Positions 12,001-22,058 are shown, numbered from the stretch's first letter. The stretch is 64,000 nucleotides of DNA from Nereocystis luetkeana (GCA_031213475.1 JARUPZ010000030.1:2849371-2913370); one strand, 5' to 3'. Program-made: numbers and translations. The notes: generated by a model from the sequence alone, not told the origin.

Positions 12001-13719
12001 GGGAAGTTGCAGCGCTTTGGCCACTCATCGTACGGTAGGGGTTGCAGTTTGTGACTCGATGCTTCCTGGACGGTTGAGCTACTGAGGTAAGAAATTATCC
12101 GTCAGCATTACACTTCAACTCGAATAATTGTTTCAAGCCTGACGCATACAAATGTTAGTCGAGTTGAAGGAACAAACGTTCTTGGAAAGTTGTGTTTCGG
12201 GTGAGATCTACTGAGCTCCTCGGTTGAGGATATCAGACAATACTACACTTCTCTTAGCATGACAGTCACCTGAGGGGCAGCACGCGCATGTGTTGCGTCC
12301 ATACGTCCAAGGCTGGTTCCTACGCGTCGTTTCATTGTGATGAAACTGGAGACATACAATATAACATATCTTAAACCCAAGGAAGTCCAACCCAAAGTAA
12401 AGGATGTTGGATGGGTACCAGTCGCTGTGAGATCGAGTATTCTGTTCAGATAGATCAGACAGTTCAGATCAATCAGATGCTGGTGACGAATGCACTCCGT
12501 GCTGGATTGGGTAGGCTTGTGACGGCCGTCGTAATATGGAAGCACCATTTTCCTTTTCGCCATCGTGTCCTGAAGAACCGGAGCTAGAACCCAAGGCCTA
12601 CTACAGTTTTTCACGAGTCCCTACATGAACTGAGCGATGACATCGGAGAAATGGAATCCGCGGCCGATCTTGGAAAGCATTTTTTGAAGCTGCGTACATA
12701 CCGTTGTTGGAGCAGTCGAGGAGACTGTCAATTCGAACGAATTGCCTGTATAGGCATGCATACCGCCAATGATGCATAGTTGTTTGTTTCAAGTGGCCAG
12801 GTGCTCAGGAAAGCATTGTGGCTACCGTGAAACGAATGACATCTTGTGTACCCAAAAAAAGCCAAAATACGACCATGACAGTTGCCCATAAGTGCCGAGC
12901 GTGTCGGTCATACAGCTCTACGACGTCAGTAGCAACCATACCTCTGAACCCCGAAAATCTTTGCCACGCCCTTATCTGCATCCGTGGGTGTGGTCATGTC
13001 GCATGCTCGCGATAACGGCCGTGCAGGTTGGAGCCCGGCCACCACCGAACGTCGCTGCCTCTTTCTTCAAGCATCCGATCGAGCAGGCCCACCCAAGGCC
13101 TTCACTCACTGTTTCGTCCGGCCCACAAGGCACGAGCGGAACGCCCGTGAAAACTGCGGATAGGGGGTCAGCCAGCCAACGAAAGCAGCCGCCTCGCTAC
13201 ACCGATTGTGTCTAGGCATGTGGGTTAGCGGACTTGAGTGGCATGAAGCAACCCCGCTCGTCCGCGCTTCGTACTTAAAGCTTGAGGGAAAACTGCGAAG
13301 ACGTTCGGTGAAGTTTGGTTTGTTTATCCTGAGTACGTTGCGTTCACCGCGTGCAATCTAAGGATTGATTTCTCGTGTAAAGTGTTATACTACGACATTG
13401 AGTCACAACATGTGGCCATGATATTTACCGGGGTTACTCAATTTTCGAGATACATGATGTATGTGTGATACGAGACGCTATGTGTTTTCAGCCCTTTTCG
13501 AGCGTGCTTGAGCGCATTTTGGAGTATTTATCGCGTCTTGTCGCGCCTTCTCGCGATGAGGTCCATTCCCCGGAGAAAATCCCCCCCAGCGTGCACGCCA
13601 ACCCCGACTGCGTGATAGGGGTGGCCGCGACTACTCTCGCGCCGTGTCCTGACCGGGTGAACTGCCTTGTGGCCATCAGATCCTATCTTCTAGGGTCAAC
13701 ACGACAGTACTTCATGTAG
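2756..13719 (+). CDS. Multi-exon gene for a probable single-pass membrane protein (unknown family)
   Basis: Exons at 2756-3035, 3730-3797, 5159-5314, 5668-5988, 6495-6590, 8755-8878, 8935-9183, 9973-10073, 11250-11448 and from 11588 have good acceptors and donors and open frames. Reading phase fits across 3035/3730, 3797/5159, 5314/5668, 8878/8935 and 11448/11588. The first exon carries a hydrophobic stretch (VVWGALLLAIVG) that could be a signal anchor. Middle exons hold scattered cysteines typical of an ectodomain. The late exons encode a transmembrane segment preceded by NIGGFW and followed by a basic KRRR cluster, so the C-terminus is probably cytoplasmic. Exons are missing between 6.6 and 8.7 kb and after 11.8 kb, and the true start and end are uncertain. 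I do not recognise the family. Minus-strand frames over these exons are Ser/Arg-rich shadows. Confidence 0.6.
3730..3797 (+). CDS. Internal exon (22 codons)
   Basis: A long pyrimidine tract ends in cacgagcag before the exon, and the donor is tcg|gtaagg. The only sensible frame starts with ..TAWQIVALENEYDHP.., phase 1 in and 0 out, which joins the candidate first exon through an Asp codon. Confidence 0.6.
5159..5314 (+). CDS. Internal exon with four cysteines (52 codons)
   Basis: The acceptor is cttgcctcccccgtcag and the donor is gccag|gtcagt. It encodes exactly 52 codons, phase 0-0. The product is acidic with cysteines spaced in ICVWGGEGCDE, STCIG and YDPCFEE, which suggests a disulfide-bonded extracellular module. 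The frame crosses a nine-G run. A longer open frame from 5044 is out of frame with it and is treated as a shadow. Confidence 0.7.
5668..5988 (+). CDS. Internal exon (107 codons)
   Basis: The acceptor is cccgtttacag and the donor is gagg|gtaagtg. The length is 321 nt, open throughout, phase 0-0, matching the preceding exon's phase. The second half contains a cysteine series (DICADF, RVCGY, VSCTV, GCGHACVRQC) compatible with an ectodomain. A competing frame is open only for the first third. Confidence 0.5.
6495..6590 (+). CDS. Internal exon (32 codons)
   Basis: It lies between an aaaagcag acceptor and a cacg|gtgagt donor and encodes 32 codons, phase 0-0, including GGNCIALDLSKVDMQG and DGCAV. 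An alternative donor (gcgct|gtaagc) inside it at 6561 would shorten it. The reverse strand here is Ser-rich and looks like a shadow. Confidence 0.5.
7545..8129 (+). other. Coding-like stretch, frames unresolved
   Basis: Several plus-strand frames here look protein-like, with clustered Cys/His/Lys (for example GIVCLKCMPTYDIN near 7715-7755 and CHHFCEKGHKRMCQ near 7900-7945). No frame stays open with clear splice borders. A short GCATGCCA-containing segment recurs at about 7722 and 7896. It could hold missed exons of the surrounding gene, or a decayed cysteine-rich domain or transposon fragment. Confidence 0.25.
8165..8490. repeat. TAGCCTAG/TAGCATAG-rich low-complexity block
   Basis: The motifs tagcctag, tagcatag and ggcttagcat recur irregularly over about 300 bp (for example near 8190-8215, 8225-8250 and 8325-8345). 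The block has no strict period. It sits in an intron of the plus-strand gene. Confidence 0.5.
8755..8878 (+). CDS. Internal exon (41 codons)
   Basis: The acceptor is cattgaaaag and the donor is gacatg|gtgaga. It runs 1+123 nt, phase 2 in and 0 out. The encoded segment (..NESTPEYVTVPYSRVVVTP..) alternates beta-prone residues and joins in phase to the exon at 8935 across a 56-nt intron. Confidence 0.65.
8935..9183 (+). CDS. Internal exon (83 codons)
   Basis: The acceptor is ttgtttgctttcag and the donor is ccgacg|gtaaga. It has exactly 83 codons, phase 0-0. It begins VNHSAWFYGGVAESHV and has two cysteines (PACIPTAFTCNQT) that could pair. No family is recognised. Downstream (about 9229-9480) the frame beginning YVLVADGVPGPDG may be a further exon but meets TGA codons. 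Confidence 0.7.
9973..10073 (+). CDS. Internal exon (33 codons)
   Basis: The acceptor is caatgacacag and the donor is ccaccgg|gtgaca. The frame in phase 2 gives RDYPPVKLVSITGSAM and then GCVDCDWQSLC, a compact four-cysteine cluster (three cysteines in nine residues plus one). The end phase is 1. A possible next exon follows the acceptor gttgtttttcag at 10854, but its frame and end are unclear. Confidence 0.55.
11250..11448 (+). CDS. Exon leading into the transmembrane segment
   Basis: The acceptor is tttcacccgcag and the donor is ctggg|gtaaga. It has 66 codons plus one base. The product ends DLATLLGNIGGFW, and the split codon (G+AA) continues as Glu in the next exon. The Gly-Gly-Phe-Trp just before the membrane span is distinctive. 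It loosely recalls gated-channel and surface-protein C-termini, but I cannot assign a family. Confidence 0.75.
11588..12054 (+). CDS. Exon with transmembrane helix and basic cytoplasmic tail
   Basis: The acceptor is tgtttttttgccgccag. After the split Glu codon it encodes LLLVTWGLCFIASR, the rest of a membrane span, then a polar tail with KELVSRKRRR, which fits positive-inside topology. The frame stays open to a TGA at 12052. The tail becomes Gly-rich after a possible donor (cctgccg|gtagtt, exon end 11812), so the true exon may stop there. Confidence 0.65.
13027..13215 (+). CDS. Candidate tail exon
   Basis: After ggccgtgcag a frame runs to a TAG at 13213, with Pro/Ser/Thr-rich sequence (VGARPPPNVAAS.. 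and ..SGPQGTSGTPVKTAD..) that would suit a cytoplasmic tail. Its phase does not match exon end 11812 directly, so it is only a candidate. Confidence 0.25.
   Translation, partial: VGARPPPNVAASFFKHPIEQAHPRPSLTVSSGPQGTSGTPVKTADRGSASQRKQPPRYTDCV
13492..13719 (+). CDS. Candidate terminal exon (75 codons)
   Basis: The acceptor is gctatgtgttttcag, then an open frame starts PFSSVLERILEYLSRLV and ends at a TAG at 13717. It looks like helical then polar sequence and would end the plus-strand gene. The link to upstream exons is not demonstrated. Confidence 0.35.
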   Translation, partial: PFSSVLERILEYLSRLVAPSRDEVHSPEKIPPSVHANPDCVIGVAATTLAPCPDRVNCLVAIRSYLLGSTRQYFM

Positions 13720-14220
13720 GCATGATTTCCAGACGAAATCGGTGTAAAGCATATAGCGCGTACCAGGTGCAACAACCCGTTCGATGGGGAATCACCTGAC
13801 TATAAACGTCAGTATGATGCCGTGTAATACAGTAGTACACCGTGCTATATTCCTGCTTGTGTTGCAGGATCGCACAGGTGCAGTCCAGGCCTGATGCTGG
13901 AGTTGAAGCTGCTGATGAAGTCATGAGAGCGAAAGGTTTTGATGCTTATCGCACGTGATAAAATGTTGACTTCTGCTCTTCAATGTATTAAAAATTTAAT
14001 TTAATCGTCCTCAAACGTGCCCAGTTGCGATGTATTCTGGTTTCACAGTAGTAGTAGTAGTAGTAGTAGTAGTAGCAATTTTTCCACCCTGACTTTATTT
14101 AACCTAGTGCACACTGACTGCTTCTCGAATATTCCCTATTTTTCCTACAACTTGTTTTCAGGATGATGATGTAAAAGGGCGGTCTTCCACATCACTGTAT
14201 GTATATAGCTGGTTTCTGGG
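13720..14220. other. Intergenic, TAG microsatellite only
   Basis: No gene is seen. A (TAG)9-10 microsatellite lies at about 14047-14075. Confidence 0.6.
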
Positions 14221-14224
14221 TCTA

Positions 14225-15690
14225 CTTCCTCCTTCGACGCCTGGATAAAAAATGGAAGTAGAAGGAAGCTGCCATGGAGGAAGTAGATGGTAGTTCCCAT
14301 GGAAATCTCCATCTCGTTGCCTTGGAAGCGCTCATTTTTTTTACTAGAGTTTCCATCTATCTACTTCCTGCATGGAAACTTCAGTGCACTTCTCCACATA
14401 CGCCCAGAGACACCCAACTTTCGTCGACAGCAGTTCCACTTACGTACACCTGCTCCCTCGGATTTTTGCCTGAACGTCAGCTTATCTGGAAGTACTCTAC
14501 CTGAGCTTCCATTTAAGTAGCAGCAGTTTCCATGGAGAAAGCGGCAAACTAGCGTCACCCCTTCAGAATCGAAGTCCCTACCCCTTCAGAATCGCAGTCC
14601 CGTTCTGGGAACAAACCACTCAAATTTCAATTAGTTTCTCCCCAACACGGGGCCGCGGTTCTAAATGGGGTTGTTAGGCGCTTTTTGGGCCATTCCACAG
14701 GAGGATAACAAGAGGAGAAAAAAAGTTCCATCTACTTCTTCTGCCCACGCATACAAAAAAAAAGCCGGCCACCTTCACCTCCAAGTTTATTAGACGTACG
14801 CGCTTGTCACCCTCATTTGCTACCCTGCTCCCACCTACTGCAGCTGTACCTAAAGAAAACCGGTCCTCCCCAGATTCCACCGCAGGCGGAAAGCCCGAAG
14901 CGCGAATCGGAATAGCGTGCCTACATCTGAGCTCGTGAGAGTCAATGGAAGTCGGTAGAAATAGGCACAGAAGGGGATCGAAATCAAAATCGCGAAGTCG
15001 GTCGAAGTCTGTGTGGACACTTGTGGTATAGGTACGGAAGCTTGCCGTTCAAGTCACTGAAGGTCAGTGGGTTTGTATGGGAGTATGCATAAGTATGTGT
15101 TGAGGCGGGCGGAAGTCGGTCATAGTAGATATGGAAGCCAATGGAAGTACGTGGATCTCACCGTGGTGGCAGTTGATATCATAGTATACGGAAGCGGGTG
15201 TAAGTCAAGAAGTCGTTACTGCAACTTGATATGGAAGCTCGTGTAAGTATATATGGAAGCTCGTGGAAGTGAATGGGAGTACAAGTAAGTCAGTCTGGTA
15301 ACACGTGGAACTCAGTGGATGCAGGCACGAAAGTAGACGGAAGTCCATCGAAGTCGACATGGAAACCTATCGACCATTCTCCATCTCTAAAAACTCGTGC
15401 AACAAACTCAATGGAAATCGGCGTAAGTCAAACGAGGATACATCTGAAAGCTGCAGGAGTAGTGGAAGTGAGGGGAAGTCGGTGCAAGATCCTTGTCGAC
15501 CTGGGGAAGCTTAGTGTGAGGTTATGGATTCCGGCGGATTCGTCTGGAAGCAACCGGAAGTTTACGAAATTTATGGAAGTAGGTGGGAAGTCTATCGGGG
15601 TACGGTATGCATGTTTGGAAGCCGCTGTTGCAAGCTTCTCCATCGAGCGTGGTCGTGGAATCTTCGGTTGAGAAAGTAATGGAAGCTTCT
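14225..15690 (+). repeat. GGAAG-rich divergent repeat block
   Basis: The plus strand is studded with GGAAG, GGAAGT and ATGGAAG at irregular 15-30 bp spacing from about 14255 to 15690, with palindromic pieces such as cttcctgcatggaaac. Frames through it are therefore low-information and I call no gene. A similar motif recurs at 61960-62460 and on the far side of the MITE at 15797-15880. Confidence 0.55.
14579..14672. mobile_element. MITE-B copy (divergent)
   Basis: Imperfect terminal inverted repeats match the family seen best at 48528-48623. The left arm is ccccttcagaatcgcagtcc and the right arm contains ccccaacacggggccgcggt. A duplicated left-arm fragment precedes it at about 14557-14578. 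Confidence 0.55.
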
Positions 15691-15691
15691 A

Positions 15692-15796
15692 TTACGGGGG
15701 GCCGTAGTTAACAGGACCTATGGTATGCATAAAAACCTATTTGTTTCACAATTTTTACTAACAATATTTGGTCCTGTTAACTATGGCCCCCCGTAA
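15692..15796. mobile_element. MITE-A copy, 105 bp, TA flanks
   Basis: A nearly perfect inverted repeat of about 27 bp begins TTACGGGGGGCC and has inner part TAGTTAACAGGACC. It is flanked on both sides by TA, as expected for a TA target duplication. It interrupts the GGAAG block. The inner sequence is in the opposite orientation to the copies at 44378 and 47886. Confidence 0.85.
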
Positions 15797-16214
15797 TAGT
15801 GTGTTCCCCCATGGAGGAAGTAATTCCGCCATGGAAAGTCCCATCAACTTCCTCCATGGAGACTCTCATGGAGAAAAGTAGATCGAAAATGTTTATCAAT
15901 AATAATATTGATGAACCGCATACGACGCGTGTGTGTGTTCTCGCCCGCACCATCGCTACGTCTCATTGCATCAAACAATAGGGATCCACCGCATATATGT
16001 ATGACAATTGTACTCTCGTGGTACCTACTGTGTAGCGAAACCACTACGAGATGTTATCATTGTTATTATTATTGTTTGTCCTGCCATCCGACAATGAGTG
16101 TTGTTTTCGAGGTATAAACAGTTGCAAATAGAATCTAGGTATTAATAGATGCATGTCTGCCTTATTAAAGAAAAAACTACCAGGGGTAACAAAAGTACAC
16201 GTCGTCCGCGGCAG

Positions 16215-16332
16215 GTTCAGTCGGTCAGTCCATACTCGGCTTTGGAAAGTGCGAGGCAACCGTTCGTGCGTTTTCCGCTGTATCCTCGTGATTATCAACT
16301 GCTCGCCAGTTACTCGCCTGGATGCGACCAGG
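16215..16332 (+). CDS. Penultimate exon of an unidentified gene
   Basis: The acceptor is cgtccgcggcag and the donor is cagg|gtcagt. It encodes 39 codons plus one base, starting VQSVSPYSALESARQPF and including PLYPRDYQLLASY. The split codon joins the next exon as Val across a 53-nt intron, which is short but has a good 3' tract. Upstream exons were not found. Family unknown. Confidence 0.5.
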
Positions 16333-16385
16333 GTCAGTCGACGAGACGATAGGACTGGTAGGCACGATTTCCTTTTTGTTTTCAG

Positions 16386-16597
16386 TCGATTGCATCTCGT
16401 GCACTTACTTCCGAAACGGCAGGTCGCACGTACGTGCGTACGTGCGTGACCTAGCTCGACGAACTGTGAACGATTTTCTACCCCACCAGGACGAGAAAGT
16501 GTCTTGCGTGTGTGTGCGTGCACAGAGCCCGCCGGGACTGGATTTGGTGGCGTGTGCGTCGAGCGCGGTGGTGAAAGGTGGACCAAAAACATTTTGA
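16386..16597 (+). CDS. Terminal exon of an unidentified gene
   Basis: The acceptor is cctttttgttttcag. Phase 1 continues from the exon at 16215 and gives DCISCTYFRNGRSHV, then RDLARRTVNDFLPHQDE, VSCVCVRAQ, and a TGA at 16595. Two CxxC-like pairs could bind metal or form disulfides, but no domain is recognised. The minus-strand 182-codon frame over the same bases is taken as a shadow. Confidence 0.5.
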
Positions 16598-16797
16598 ATT
16601 ATACACACCAGCTCACACACACACATACAGAAAAACGCAAAACAAGGCACCCTACCCTCGTACCCGAGCCGTTATGAAGAGGTTTTTTTCCCTTGGTTAA
16701 AAACCAAGTAAAAAAAGGCTCGCTTCGCTCGCTCGCCTCATTATTATTGTGTTCATGTTCACGTCCATCCATTTCCACACAAAAAACGCCCACACGC

Positions 16798-17007
16798 TCA
16801 TGCAGGGTGCAACAATGAAGACAAGACATGACAGCAGTGTAGGAAGCCCGCGCTCGTCACGACAGCAGCAGCAGTAGCAGTAGCAGTAGCAGCAGCAGGC
16901 CTCGGATCCTCGCGGATCGAGGCCGCCGCTGTCAGAACCTCCGCTTCAGTGCTTGCTGCTGGAGCCTGCACAGCTAGGTCGCTCGCCGGGGCGCCAGCAG
17001 AAGCCAT
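16798..17007 (-). CDS. Possible short gene start, Ala/Thr-rich
   Basis: From an ATG at 17007 a 69-codon frame begins MASAGAPASDLAVQAPAAS and passes through an Ala/Thr tract coded by GCT/ACT repeats, ending at 16798. It could be a first exon spliced near the gtcgtgacg sequence. It could also be only a CAG-repeat frame. Confidence 0.2.
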   Translation of the reverse strand: MASAGAPASDLAVQAPAASTEAEVLTAAASIREDPRPAAATATATAAAVVTSAGFLHCCHVLSSLLHPA

Positions 17008-17274
17008 CGGGTCAGAGCTATATAGGGTCGACCCAGGGGCCGGGAGGTACCCGCCCGGCAGAGTGCGGCTGTGTGCCTTTCTCCATGTCATCATATTTCT
17101 GATCATCATGGTCGTTTTTGAAGCGCACACCACACAAAAAAATACAAAAAATGAAAAAACCGAACACAAACGTACGACATTTTCGGAAAAGTCAAGGGAC
17201 CAAGGACCATCCAACCGACCAACGTACCAACGTGTATGTCTCTGGACCCGTGAGCTTTCGTCATTGACCCGTGA

Positions 17275-17605
17275 GATATGTGATGGGTCCAGTTGACCCG
17301 ACCCGCATGAAACCCGTGTCTCACGGGTCAGTCGGAAGGTGGCGGGTCGGGTCGGGTCAGGAAGTGTTGAAAACCTCGCGGGTCGGGTCGGGTCAGGTCA
17401 AAGGGTTTTGAAATCTCACGGGTCGGGTCGGGTCGGGTCAACAAGCTTTTAAATCTCGCGGGTCGGGTCGGGTCGGGTCAAAAGGGTTTCAAAATATCGC
17501 GGGTCGGGTCGGGTCAGGTCAACACACCTCAAAAATTTCGCGGGTCGGGACGGGTCAGCTGACCCGACCCGACCCGACCCGACCCGTGAGGTTAGACCTG
17601 AGCCG
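17275..17605. repeat. CGGGT-motif minisatellite element, copy 1
   Basis: The block starts with tgacccgacccgcatgaaac and ends with repeated gacccgacccgacccgt, so inverted arrays sit at its two ends. Between them are four to five units of cgggtcgggtcgggtca plus a ~25-bp A/T-richer spacer (period about 60 bp). A second copy with the same unit order lies at 50127-50395. G-runs could form quadruplexes, and the inverted ends could form a hairpin. Confidence 0.75.
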
Positions 17606-17617
17606 CGAAAAGCCCTG

Positions 17618-17790
17618 GTTAATAGGACCAAATATTGTTGGTAAAAATGGTAAAATATACCACTCCGACCCAATCTATAAGGAACGTGTTGAGTGAATAT
17701 TTATATGCTAACTGTCCCTATATTTCGGGTCAGACTGGTATTGGTTGTTATGCATACAATAGTTCCTACTAAATATGGTCCCCCATATTA
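17618..17790. mobile_element. Decayed MITE-A relative
   Basis: The left end has gttaataggaccaaatattg and the right end has actaaatatggtcccccat. These match the MITE-A arms, but the interior is longer and unlike the 105-bp copies. Confidence 0.5.
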
Positions 17791-18191
17791 GTATTTGTGA
17801 GTAAAAAGTGTCTCTCTGCAAACTAACCCCTATACAAATCCCCCCCACTCAAACGGTCCGTGCATTGCCGTATATCATGCTCGTAGCGTACTCGTGCTGG
17901 TTCGATCTCGTCTCGGTGCTGGTATATGTTTTTGCAAAAAAAGGGTTTGCTCGATCAGGTCAGCAGGCTTGCATAGTCCGGGGTGCACAGACAGGTAAGA
18001 TCGGCATCCCTTCGAAGGTTTTGCTGTGGGGCGTCCTACTGCCGTTGCATAATTAATTAACGATGACGATACAGGCCCAAGCTCCAGCCCAGCCATCATA
18101 GGCGATAGGGGGTCCCTGGACTGATCATATATCAAAAGGGGGGTGTACTGTACGTACTAGCGTCTTCGAGTTGTTATGCTCGTTTCGCACC

Positions 18192-18370
18192 TAGGGGCCG
18201 TTCCTAACGAACCGTAAAAAAAAATCACGATTCGTAACTTTTTTGGCATGCCAAAATATCAAGATCCGCGACACTTCAGTCCTAACCAAAAAGGCCGAAA
18301 AACGTCACGTTTCGTGACATTATCAAAGTGTAAAATATCCGATCTTTCAAACCCAACGGTTTTGGCGGGT
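18192..18370. repeat. Left terminal-like arm of an inverted pair (hAT-like?)
   Basis: The sequence taggggccgttcctaac is followed by a poly-A and aatcacgattcg. Its reverse complement, with differences, ends at 27966 (aatcgtgattt..gttaggagtggccct). The pair could be the two ends of an older DNA transposon that later took in the DIRS element. No target duplication is visible. Confidence 0.35.
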
Positions 18371-19352
18371 GGAGCCACCTCTCGCGAGTGGGGCACGTCG
18401 AGACCGTGCTAGACTGACCGCGCCTGGCCCAGCCCGGGCTATATTCGAATCACGGGCCGAAGCCTGACCCAGCCTGCGAGATCCCTATTTCACCGACCGT
18501 CGGCCGAAGCCCGGTTCGCGACGCAGGGCGCCTCTGTCCGGCCTGGCTGGCCTGTGACATCCTCAGGTCATTTTTGCGTTTGTTTGTCTTCAAGCTGTTG
18601 CTCCTCCTCCTCGAAATTTGGAGTTCACAACCTGCTCGTTAGCCCGCGCTCAGCGGTGCCTTTGGGTAGCCGCCCGTTGACCACACGCGGCGTACGAAAC
18701 AGAGTCTGCCATGCCCCTATACCGACCTTCGGATACCGTTGGTGGGCGTGGGTTGCGGAGTGCCTTGATCAGGCGTGACTGGAGACACGACGAAAGTCAC
18801 GAATCGTGATTTTGTTTCTGTTATAGCTCAGCAATTATCGCATTAGTTGAGTGTTTGCGATTTTGCTTTTTTTTACTTTTACTTCTCCAAAACTTCTCCC
18901 GAGGTAACTTTTTGAGGTAAATTTCTGAAAAAAACGCGAAAAAGTACTTCAGCGAAGTCAGGATTTCATCAAAAGTTACGGTAACGTTTGGCTCTCTCTC
19001 TCATTGGCCTACACGCACCGAGCATCATCCCGACGCAAAACGCATCATCTCAAATCTCGAAGGATCAAAACACCGAGCATCTTCCATGCCACCATGCTGC
19101 TTGCTGTACGCATCACGACAACCGCTGGGAGCACAGAGGCTCGAGAGGTGTAGCTTGAGTACCGCGCGCACGAGCGGCGTTGGATTGTGCCAGCGGGCCG
19201 CCGCCGCTGCTACGTAGGGTACTCGCTTTCGCCTACTTGGTGACGACGTGGAGGATGCTTCGTTCCAAAAAAGGACTCGCATCACACTCGTACTCGTACT
19301 CGTGCTCGCACAGAGCGCGACAGCTCGTGTATCATTTCGATTCCACCACACT

Positions 19353-19459
19353 GCAGCAGCAGCAGCAGCAGCAGCAGCGGCGGCGGCAGCAGTGGCCGCG
19401 ACAGTGGCGGCGGAGCGGAGCCCGCCGGCGCTGTGGCGTGCGTAGGCTGAGCGCAGCAG

Positions 19460-19499
<40 letters not shown>
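19353..19499 (+). repeat. Two CAG microsatellite tracts
   Basis: Tracts of about eight to nine CAG lie at 19353-19378, and about fifteen CAG (one CAC interruption) at 19453-19499. They sit in a GC-rich 500-bp stretch where several frames are open as poly-Gln/Ala/Leu. I see no splice-bounded gene. Confidence 0.8.
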
Positions 19500-19918
19500 C
19501 ACTCCAAAAAGGGAAGCTGGCTGGTGCTGGTGCTGGTGCTTGCTGGTGCTGGTGATGACGCTGTTTATTTTTGTTGCTCAATCTGCCTCTAGCTGCGGCT
19601 AGCGCCTTGCTAGCTGCCGCTTGCTGTGCTGCTGCTTGTAGTCGTGGGCTGGCAGCGGTGGCACCGCTGTAAACTCTGCCGCCGAAACGTTGCTGGGCCG
19701 CCGTTGCTACTCCCAAGCTGTTTTTTGTTTTTCGTTCTTTTTTTTTGGCGCGTTTGCCTCACCTCCCCCCTTCCCTTCTTATTTTCGGAGGCGTCGCCTG
19801 CAGGATTTGATTTACCTCACTCGCAAACACACCGAAATCAGGAAGGGAAGGAAATTCACTTTTTTTAGCGCAAGTAAAGTTTTTTTTTTTTTACCTCTAT
19901 CGCAAACACTCTAGTATC

Positions 19919-20122
19919 TTCTACTGCAGGCAAGGCACGTTCGCCGACGTGCTGAAACGGCCTGCCATTGATGTGGCAAACCCGCCACCAAACCCTTGGA
20001 CCTGTCGTGGAGTCCCCGTTAATTTTACCCACTACGAAACCCCACGAAGATTAATGAGACCAGCTACCCCGCAGTGTATGGCCCGCGTCTTCCCCTGTTG
20101 GGCTAAGTAACATCTAACACCA
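19919..20122 (-). repeat. Y2, terminal right split repeat
   Basis: About 205 bp running from ttctactgcaggcaaggcac to aagtaacatctaacacca. It matches Y1 at 20524-20728 with scattered substitutions. This is the 3' end of the element as read on the minus strand. Confidence 0.85.
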
Positions 20123-20243
20123 ATACTCTGTACATACCTACGTTATTACCTCTTACAACTACGTGCAGCTCAACAATCACACCGACTTGTTGCAACCTGA
20201 TTGCCCCCTTCTCTTGAGCGACAGGGCGGGCGGGTGGGAAATT

Positions 20244-20473
20244 CGATCGATCAGAAATGGTCTCGCTGTCTTCTACCACGCGAAGGTTGTGATACCACGT
20301 TAACGACAAGACGAGCCCGCTCTCTCTCGTTCGTCTACTCCGACGTGCTCGTAGCTCGTTGCCTCCGCTGTCTTGCGCCGACGGAAGACTGGAAGCGTGG
20401 GTCGCGCACGTACGTCGGCCTAATTCAAACTATTCCGTTACTCGACTTCAACCCGCCTCACAAAGCCAGTTTA
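20244..20473 (-). repeat. X2, internal copy of the element's 5' repeat
   Basis: About 230 bp matching X1 (27608-27836), for example tctcgctgtcttctaccacg and cgacgtgctcgtagctcgtt. It sits between Y1 and Y2. Confidence 0.85.
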
Positions 20474-20523
20474 CTACGGAAACCAACATTTTGTTACAGC
20501 TCAAGAGTTCTCGTATTAGGGTT

Positions 20524-20728
20524 TTCTACTGCAGGCAAGGCACGTTCGCCGACGTGCTGAAAAGGCCTCCCATTGATGTGGCAAGCCCGCCACCAAACCC
20601 CTGGACCCGTCGTGGAGCCCCCGTTAATTTCACCCACTACGAAACTCCACGAATATTAATGAGACCGGCTACCCCGCAGCTTATGCCCCGCGTCTTTCCC
20701 TGCGGGGCAAAGTAACATCTCACACCAT
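20524..20728 (-). repeat. Y1, internal right split repeat
   Basis: About 205 bp directly repeated as Y2. It lies 50 bp from X2 and just downstream (minus strand) of the tyrosine recombinase. Confidence 0.85.
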
Positions 20729-20781
20729 AAGGCCAGGCTGACCATTAATTGAACGTCCCGTTCTACTCGTACCCTAGCCCG

Positions 20782-22058
20782 TTAACTGATCTTCCCCGAT
20801 TGCGCGAGTGCGACGGAGACAGATTCTGCCCCTTCCCCTGCCTCTCGCACATACGTCATGAACGCTCGCGACTTCCATCTGCCTGCGCACCGAATTTGCA
20901 GCTCTGGCACCCCTTGCGCAGCCAACTGGGTTGCGCCCCCGATTCTTCCAGAGTGCAGCGCGTATTGCGATGGATCTCGCCCGCTACTCCCGATCATGAG
21001 TCTCAACGCTACTTCGGTTTTCGTCTGCATCAACGGCTTCCGCCCCTGAGGCGTACACCGCACAGTCAAGGCTGACCCTTCCGGAATCATCTGATAAACG
21101 GCGAGGAGGTCCAGCAGCACCTCGAAAGCACCCACTGGACCCCCGCTAGAGCCACTCGGTTTCGCTACACGCGGTCGAGTGATCGTGCGCCCCGCCCTAT
21201 TTTGATGGGTCCTCGACGCTGCGAACCGCACCTGCACCGAGTCTGCAATCGATCTGTTTTCCGTCACGACCTGAAATCCCCCTCGAAAGAAAGTGAGACA
21301 GTTTCGCGTCAGACAAAACTCGGGATGCACTTTTCCGTTTGCATACGCCCACAACTCCGACGCGCGACACAGCAGAAAATACGACTACGCGAGACCCAAT
21401 CACATGATTTTCCCCCCGTCTGCCATTCTTGTGACTACTTGCCTACCGTGAGCTAGAATGGCCCAGGTCAGAGGCAACCTAACCTGCGCGGGTTTCCGCT
21501 CGGCCCCGTGCGCGCGGTCAATCCCCTTTCCCACGGCAGCAATCATGCAGTGCGAGGTGGGAGTTCCCACCCTGCATACATCTTGTGGAAGAACTTGATA
21601 GCGGCAAGATACCCCCGCACGGTAGGCTGCTGGTTGTTGCGCACGTAGCACCGACTCGCCATGAACTCCATCAACTCCAAAAGCACCAGGTTGGGTTGTC
21701 ATAATTAGGTTGCAGCCACGACTGCTTGCCCTGCGCTGCCCTTTCCGCCACCCAGACCTTCCACTTACATCCGCAATTTGTCTGGGTACTTTCTCCCACC
21801 AACCCAAGCGCCAGCGTCTCCACCAGACGAGCCATCTCCTTCTTATCCTCCATATTCTTTGCCCTGTTCCTGAGGGCGCCGCCGGTTGAACGTAGAGTGA
21901 ACAGCGGGAAATGAGGGGGGGGGGGGGGGGGGGTGCCGTATGGTCCCCGTGGGACGCCGTGCATGCGACGTCAAAAGAGTCCCGTCCGTTGACCATGATG
22001 TCCCACAACCTCTTGTCAAGTCGGTTAGCAACGGTTTTGGTCCCCAGCACGACGTCAA
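20782..22058 (-). pseudogene. DIRS tyrosine recombinase, frameshifted
   Basis: The C-terminal 190-residue open frame (21354-20782) holds the phage-integrase-family catalytic signature: YALHSGRIGGATQLAA (H-x-x-R box), then GRWKSRAFMTYVRE with the nucleophile Tyr. An upstream Arg (VRCTPQGRK region) may be box I. The N-terminal core-binding part appears in other frames, for example KWKVWVAERAAQGKQSWL at about 21790-21730. The gene is therefore split by frameshifts near 21.4-21.7 kb. A run of about 20 C on the coding strand near 21912-21932 adds to the disruption. The enzyme normally inserts the circular cDNA by site-specific recombination. Confidence 0.85.

Noticed and set aside
16044-16592. 182-codon minus-strand open frame
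   Set aside because: It overlaps two phase-matched plus-strand exons ending in a stop, and is Arg/Thr/Ser-rich like a shadow.
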